Both the position numbers and the translations under genes were made by a program. Under the pieces are notes generated by a model that worked only from the letters and a program-made list of their open reading frames with translations, ran no database searches and was not told the DNA's origin. Source: an uncultured Coprococcus sp. (GTDB lineage Bacteria; Bacillota; Clostridia; Lachnospirales; Lachnospiraceae). Taken from it: a stretch of 8,942 nucleotides of DNA. The stretch's first letter is position 1. Each line of letters begins with the position of its first letter. The DNA lies in the NCBI GenBank assembly GCA_900548215.1, contig URJI01000103.1, positions 1 through 8,942 of the forward strand. Reading direction: 5' to 3'. This document shows, one piece after another, positions 5,882 through 8,942 of the stretch.

Positions 5882-6298
5882 TCATGATTCTATAACAAGC
5901 TCCTCTATCGTCACATTCTTTTCCTCATCTATGTTGAAGGCCTTGAGTACCGGATTGTCTATCTCCATGAGGGAGAGAATCAGATAATTCACCTTGGAAT
6001 CATATGCAAGTCTCTTATCCTCCTCCGAAGGTCTGGACGGAGACTCTGGATGGGAATGGAAGTTGCCAAGAAGCTCATATCCATTTGCACGCATATCCTT
6101 AACTGCCGCAAGCTGCTCTCTTGGGTTCATGGAGAAATGCTCGTTGCTGGCGTCAATATTTGTCAGGAGATACACCTTCCTGATGTACTTCTTGTCTCCC
6201 TCTCTGACACCGCCGATCAGACCACAGGACTCATTTGGAAGGCCTTCCTTGCAGTGTGCAAGTATCTTCTCGTAATCAGACTTTGTCATGTACAACAT
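5882..6298 (-). CDS. JAMM/MPN+ metalloprotease, Mec+-like, probable processing enzyme for the sulfur carrier
   Basis: A 138-residue single-domain JAMM protein. Seen: NESCG with the catalytic glutamate at residue 23, then GNFHSHPESPSRPSEEDKRLAYD with zinc ligands H81, H83 and D94 and the conserved S91, matching the HxHx7Sx2D signature. Known relatives: Mec+ of actinobacteria, which releases cysteine from the CysO carrier; QbsD of Pseudomonas and HcyD of Wolinella, which trim residues after the Gly-Gly of their carrier. Inference: here it trims or releases product from the carrier encoded two genes upstream, whose C-terminus is masked as GGGSF. Last gene of the sulfur module, followed by a terminator. 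The AAGGAGG upstream is 12 bases from this ATG, unusually far, with a two-codon ORF in between. Confidence 0.88.
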   Translation of the reverse strand: MLYMTKSDYEKILAHCKEGLPNESCGLIGGVREGDKKYIRKVYLLTNIDASNEHFSMNPREQLAAVKDMRANGYELLGNFHSHPESPSRPSEEDKRLAYDSKVNYLILSLMEIDNPVLKAFNIDEEKNVTIEELVIES

Positions 6299-6299
6299 C

Positions 6300-6317
6300 T
6301 TACTTCATATCCTCCTT
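6300..6317 (-). promoter_or_regulatory. AAGGAGG ribosome binding site with a two-codon ORF before the JAMM gene
   Basis: On the minus strand AAGGAGG (6317-6311) is followed two bases later by ATG AAG TAA (6308-6300), and the JAMM ATG begins one base after that stop. The Shine-Dalgarno to gene-start spacing is 12 bases. Ribosomes may initiate directly at the longer spacing, or terminate at TAA and restart. A chance arrangement cannot be excluded. Confidence 0.3.
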
Positions 6318-6376
6318 ATATTCAACTATCTCTGTGACCCACCTATATCAACTATGTTGATCATGCTGCGTTAAGC

Positions 6377-6388
6377 GGGAGCGCTCCC
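6377..6388. repeat. 12-bp perfect palindrome in the thiF-JAMM gap
   Basis: GGGAGCGCTCCC is self-complementary. It lies in the 157-bp gap (6299-6455) between the thiF-like stop and the JAMM gene. With no loop and no U-run it is unlikely to terminate. It could be a protein binding site or a processing hairpin. I see no gene in the rest of this gap. Confidence 0.4.
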
Positions 6389-6455
6389 AGATATGGTATT
6401 GTCAGTCAGACTCAGCATTCACAGTCCTATACACAGGCGGATTACAGAGATCATT

Positions 6456-7265
6456 TTATTTTCCGTCGCACTCTACCTGCTCGTAATCGATGAGCTTGGT
6501 GATGGTTGGATTTGGTCCACATACAGCACATCCACAGCCCTTCTTGTGAGGGAGCTTTACTGTGTGGAATTCCATCTTAAGTGCGTCAAATGTAAGGAGT
6601 CTTCCTGTCAGAAGATCGCCAACTCCGATGAGATATTTGATCGCCTCCATAGCCTGAAGGCTTCCGATGACACCGCCCATTGCTCCGATGACTCCGGCCT
6701 GCTTACATGTAGGAACTGCATCCTTTGGAGGTGGATCCTTGAATACACATCTGTAGCATGGACCCTCATCTGGAACATATGTCATAAGCTGACCCTTGAA
6801 TCTGATGATTCCTGCATGTGAAAATGGTTTCTTGGCCATAACACAGGCATCGTTAATAAGGAACTTTGCAGGGAAGTTGTCTGTTCCATCAATGATGAAA
6901 TCATAGTCCTTGATAAGGTCCATTATGTTCTCTGATGTAACGAACTCTCTGTATGTGATTACATTTACATCAGGGTTCATGGCGTTCATGGTCTCCTTTG
7001 CGGATTTGACCTTTGCCTTGCCCACATCTGCTGTTCCGTGGATGATCTGCCTCTGAAGATTTGACAGATCTACCTCGTCGGCATCAACGATACCGATCGT
7101 ACCAACTCCGGCTGCTGCCAGGTACATAGCGGCTGGCGCTCCCAGTCCACCTGCACCGATGATCAGCACCTTGCCATTTAACAATTTCTTCTGTCCCTTC
7201 ACGCCAACTTCCTGAAGGATGATGTGACGTGAGTAACGCTCCATCTGTTCGTTTGTGAATGCCAT
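6456..7265 (-). CDS. ThiF/MoeB/HesA-family adenylyltransferase activating the sulfur carrier protein
   Basis: A 269-residue E1-like enzyme that adenylates the C-terminal glycine of a ubiquitin-like sulfur carrier, preparing it to become a thiocarboxylate. Seen: N-terminal RYSRHIILQEVGVKGQ; nucleotide loop GAGGLG at 37-42; DADEVDLSNLQRQ at 61-73; DGTDNFPAKFLIND at 126-139; zinc pairs C170/C173 (CYRC) and C246/C249 (CAVC); and a conserved cysteine in PTCKQAGVIGAMGG (C187). Length and motifs match MoeB/ThiF without the extra C-terminal rhodanese domain of MoeZ types. The ATG overlaps the stop of the carrier gene by one base (TAATG), so the two are translationally coupled. This coupling argues that the carrier is its substrate. 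I leave the symbol empty because thiF, moeB and hcyF-like roles cannot be told apart from sequence. Confidence 0.92.
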   Translation of the reverse strand: MAFTNEQMERYSRHIILQEVGVKGQKKLLNGKVLIIGAGGLGAPAAMYLAAAGVGTIGIVDADEVDLSNLQRQIIHGTADVGKAKVKSAKETMNAMNPDVNVITYREFVTSENIMDLIKDYDFIIDGTDNFPAKFLINDACVMAKKPFSHAGIIRFKGQLMTYVPDEGPCYRCVFKDPPPKDAVPTCKQAGVIGAMGGVIGSLQAMEAIKYLIGVGDLLTGRLLTFDALKMEFHTVKLPHKKGCGCAVCGPNPTITKLIDYEQVECDGK

Positions 7266-7474
7266 TAGAAGCTGCCACCTCCCATGAAGTAGAGGAACTC
7301 TACTATATCTCCGTCCTTGAGCTCTGTTGTTGCAAATGCATCTGAGTCAACAAACTCATCATTGACTGTTACTGTGACATAGTCCGGATTCTCAACGTTC
7401 TCTGACACGATGATCTGAGCTATTGTTGTCTTCTCTGCTATCTCTTTCTTCTTTCCTGCTATTGTGACTGTCAT
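7265..7474 (-). CDS. ThiS/MoaD-like sulfur carrier protein with masked C-terminus GGGSF
   Basis: A 69-residue beta-grasp carrier. Seen: MTVTIAGKKKEI, VENPDYVTVTVNDEFV, LKDGDIVEFLYFMGGGSF; the pattern of a charged turn, then DGDxVEF and a glycine tail is typical of ThiS. Function: the terminal glycine is adenylated by the adjoining E1-like enzyme and converted to a thiocarboxylate, the sulfur donor. Odd: two residues (Ser-Phe) follow the glycines. Carriers of this type (QbsE, HcyS) need a JAMM protease to expose Gly-Gly, and such a protease is encoded two genes downstream. Start: AGGAGG (7488-7483) lies eight bases before this ATG. An in-frame ATG eight codons earlier (7498) lacks a good site and would add MNRQEEGK, so I reject it. 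Confidence 0.9.
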   Translation of the reverse strand: MTVTIAGKKKEIAEKTTIAQIIVSENVENPDYVTVTVNDEFVDSDAFATTELKDGDIVEFLYFMGGGSF

Positions 7475-7591
7475 TTTTCCTTCCTCCTGACGATTCATTT
7501 GCCTGTCCGGGATTGCCAGACTGCATAAAATGTGATTATATACTTTATAATTTTAATTATATAGTTTCATTCTTCTGTACACCGAAAGTAA

Positions 7592-7649
7592 TTGACTACA
7601 GTCAAACACTTCATCGTGTCACTTTACATATGGATTACTACAGTAATCC
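7592..7649. promoter_or_regulatory. Two palindromes sharing an ACTACAGT core, 42 bp apart, in the thioredoxin-carrier gap
   Basis: TTGACT-ac-AGTCAA (7592-7605) and GGATTACT-ac-AGTAATCC (7632-7649) have the same centre ACTACAGT. Their centres are 42 bp apart, about four helical turns, so a dimeric regulator could bind both on one DNA face. A third hairpin, CCCAC-ttc-GTGGG (7659-7671), follows on the side of the thioredoxin stop. The 204-bp gap (7475-7678) has no gene and is A+T-rich toward the carrier gene, which suits a promoter, though I find no good -35/-10 pair. They may instead be RNA hairpins that tune expression inside the operon. Confidence 0.35.
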
Positions 7650-7678
7650 TGGACTTCTCCCACTTCGTGGGTCTCTCC

Positions 7679-7996
7679 TTATGAAAATTTTTTAACTTCC
7701 TCCTCCAGCGCATTTCTCTTCACAAGGCCTCGGATGCGGGAAACCTCCTCGCCTCCCTTGAAGAAGAGTATGGTTGGCGATGCCATTACTGCGTACTTCT
7801 CAGCAAGCTCTGCGTCGAAGTTTACATTTACCTTGTATACATTTACCTTGTCCTCGTAGTCATTCTCGATGCCGCCAAGAATAGGTGAGAGCTGCTTGCA
7901 TGGTATACAGCTGTCCGAATAGAATTCCACGATGACCGGAAGCTCCGACTGAAGAACCTTCGCATCGAAATCCTCTGCACTGACTCTTACTGCCAT
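7679..7996 (-). CDS. Thioredoxin-like protein with atypical CIPC active site
   Basis: A 105-residue single thioredoxin fold. Seen: PVIVEFYSDSCIPCKQLSPIL with redox cysteines C30 and C33, MASPTILFFKGGEEV with the cis-proline P74, and the closing helix ALEEEVKKF. Canonical thioredoxins have WCGPC; here the tryptophan is Ser and Gly is Ile, so redox potential and partners probably differ. Context: between the TusA-like gene and the carrier protein, which points to a role in reducing or passing persulfide or thiocarboxylate sulfur, or in supplying electrons to sulfur reduction. That role is inferred. AAAGGAG stands seven bases before the ATG, and the gene follows the TusA-like stop by 19 bp. A housekeeping thioredoxin is less likely because of the altered active site. 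Confidence 0.88.
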   Translation of the reverse strand: MAVRVSAEDFDAKVLQSELPVIVEFYSDSCIPCKQLSPILGGIENDYEDKVNVYKVNVNFDAELAEKYAVMASPTILFFKGGEEVSRIRGLVKRNALEEEVKKFS

Positions 7997-8015
7997 TCAT
8001 TTTCTCCTTTCCTGA

Positions 8016-8261
8016 TCAATCCTCCAGTTTTTTAACTATAAGATCATAAGTGCCATTCTCGTTGTCGATGAGCTTCAGGATCTGCTGTCCTTCCTCTTTG
8101 AAGCTTCTTGGTACGTTCTGTACAGGCTCGCCGTCGTTCATAGTAACCGCAAGTACCTGTCCTATCTCAAGCTCCTCCATGGCTACCTTCGCCTTGACAA
8201 ATGTCATCGGGCACACCACATCAGTTATATCTACTCTGTCATCGATTTCATAATCAGCCAT
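8016..8261 (-). CDS. TusA/SirA-family sulfurtransferase-like protein
   Basis: An 81-residue TusA-like protein. Seen: DITDVVCPMTFVKAKVAMEELEIGQVLAV followed by VPRSFKEEGQQIL, the alpha-beta pattern of the family with the single persulfide-carrying cysteine at residue 17. Known: TusA-type proteins accept sulfur as a persulfide and relay it to partners. Odd: the motif is CPMT, not the usual CPxP; the second proline that caps the helix is replaced by Thr. The ATG overlaps the reductase stop by 8 bp and uses AAAGGAGG embedded in the reductase end, so translation of the two is coupled. Context suggests it takes sulfur produced by the reductase and passes it toward the carrier protein. That transfer is an inference. 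Confidence 0.87.
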   Translation of the reverse strand: MADYEIDDRVDITDVVCPMTFVKAKVAMEELEIGQVLAVTMNDGEPVQNVPRSFKEEGQQILKLIDNENGTYDLIVKKLED

Positions 8262-8942
8262 TGTAAGCCTCCTTTAATACTTCTTTGAATTTGTCTAAGC
8301 CCACACGCTCCAGGGTGAACTGGAAACGCTCGCTTGGCTTTGCATTGTCTGCAAAGAACTGTATTGCCGCATCTGTGATACGGAAAAGTTGCTCCTCAGA
8401 TGTAACAACCGGAAGTAACTCCTCACCGCGGTGGATCGTGTTACCAAATAATCCTCCGAATGATACAAGGTATCCTGTCTCGCCCTTCCATGCATCTGTA
8501 GGACATGCCTTTGCGCATCGACCGCAGTAGTTACATTTGTCTGTATCGAGGATGATCTTGCCGTCCGCCATGGTGATCGCGCCCTCACGGCACGCCTTGA
8601 CACACACGCCACACATGATGCATGATGGCTCATCCCACTCAACTACCATTGCGCCCTTGATTCCCACGTCATTCTCCTCTGCCTTCAGACAGTTGTTCTG
8701 GCATCCTGTGACACCGAACTTGAACTTGTGCGGAAGCTCTCTTGCGTAATATCTCGCATCAAGCTTCTTGGCTATGTCATAAGTGTCTATATTGCCGCTC
8801 GGACAGATCTGATTTCCCTGGCACGCTGTGACTGTTCTTACTCTTGGGCCACACACACCCGGCTTACAGCCTCCCTTTGCCAGTTCTTCCTTTACCTCAT
8901 CCACATCGTCAAGCTTAACAAATGGGATCTCGACGCTCTGTC
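8254..8942 (-). CDS. Siroheme/4Fe-4S sulfite (or nitrite) reductase with two ferredoxin-type clusters, N-terminus beyond window
   Basis: The last 229 residues of a reductase that continues past the right edge; the frame is open there, so the GTG at 8904 is internal. Seen in order: TACQGNQICPSG, a CX5C pair, and VTGCQNNCLKAEENDVGI, a CX3C pair, together the siroheme-4Fe-4S signature whose last cysteine bridges the two cofactors; then CIMCGVCVKACREGA and CNYCGRCAKACPTDA, two 4Fe-4S ferredoxin motifs; then a C-terminal helix region. The type resembles AsrC and other small clostridial reductases, which reduce sulfite to sulfide by six electrons drawn from ferredoxin. Sulfite is favoured over nitrite because all neighbours handle sulfur. 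The downstream siroheme genes supply its cofactor. The stop overlaps the TusA-like start by 8 bp. Confidence 0.9.
   Translation of the reverse strand, partial: QSVEIPFVKLDDVDEVKEELAKGGCKPGVCGPRVRTVTACQGNQICPSGNIDTYDIAKKLDARYYARELPHKFKFGVTGCQNNCLKAEENDVGIKGAMVVEWDEPSCIMCGVCVKACREGAITMADGKIILDTDKCNYCGRCAKACPTDAWKGETGYLVSFGGLFGNTIHRGEELLPVVTSEEQLFRITDAAIQFFADNAKPSERFQFTLERVGLDKFKEVLKEAYNG

Noticed and set aside
7475..7498. Upstream ATG (7498) for the sulfur carrier
   Set aside because: It lacks a good ribosome binding site and its eight codons contain the AGGAGG that serves the next ATG.
8902..8904. GTG at 8904 as the start of the siroheme reductase
   Set aside because: The frame stays open to the window edge, the siroheme reductase fold needs a longer N-terminal part, and no ribosome binding site precedes it.

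Overview
The window looks like a piece of chromosome from an anaerobic Firmicute of the Clostridia, most likely Lachnospiraceae-like. This is inferred from the gene order hemA-sirC-hemC-cobA/hemD-hemB, AGGAGG-type ribosome binding sites, tightly packed or overlapping genes, and a ferredoxin-linked siroheme reductase beside a thiocarboxylate sulfur-transfer set. Every supported gene lies on the minus strand, so transcription runs from high to low coordinates. The species cannot be fixed from the sequence alone.

Right part (8942 down to 5882), sulfur module: the 3' part of a siroheme/4Fe-4S sulfite (or nitrite) reductase carrying two ferredoxin-type clusters, a TusA-like protein, an atypical thioredoxin (CIPC), a ThiS/MoaD-like sulfur carrier ending in GGGSF, a ThiF/MoeB-like activating enzyme and a JAMM (Mec+-like) metalloprotease. 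A strong hairpin terminator (5826-5864) closes this module. The set fits assimilation of sulfite to sulfide, loading of the sulfur on a carrier protein as a thiocarboxylate, and delivery into an amino acid (cysteine or homocysteine). The enzyme that accepts the sulfur is not in the window.

Left part (5798 down to 1), tetrapyrrole module: a probable promoter, then hemA (glutamyl-tRNA reductase), sirC (precorrin-2 dehydrogenase), hemC (hydroxymethylbilane synthase), a cobA-hemD fusion and the start of hemB. These enzymes make precorrin-2 and then sirohydrochlorin, the precursor of siroheme. Siroheme is the prosthetic group of the reductase in the right part, so the two modules form one functional unit. 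No haem-branch gene (hemE, hemN, hemH) is present.

Unusual features: a 315-bp element bounded by perfect 26-bp inverted repeats sits between hemC and cobA-hemD and stops 3 bp short of the cobA ribosome binding site. GCCTGAC-containing palindromic repeats fill the hemD-hemB gap. The frame stays open for 66 codons from the cobA-hemD TAG stop into hemB. Hydrophilic 30-50-residue inserts occur in several tetrapyrrole enzymes, one of them visibly built from a tandem duplication. The carrier protein has a masked C-terminus next to its likely processing protease.
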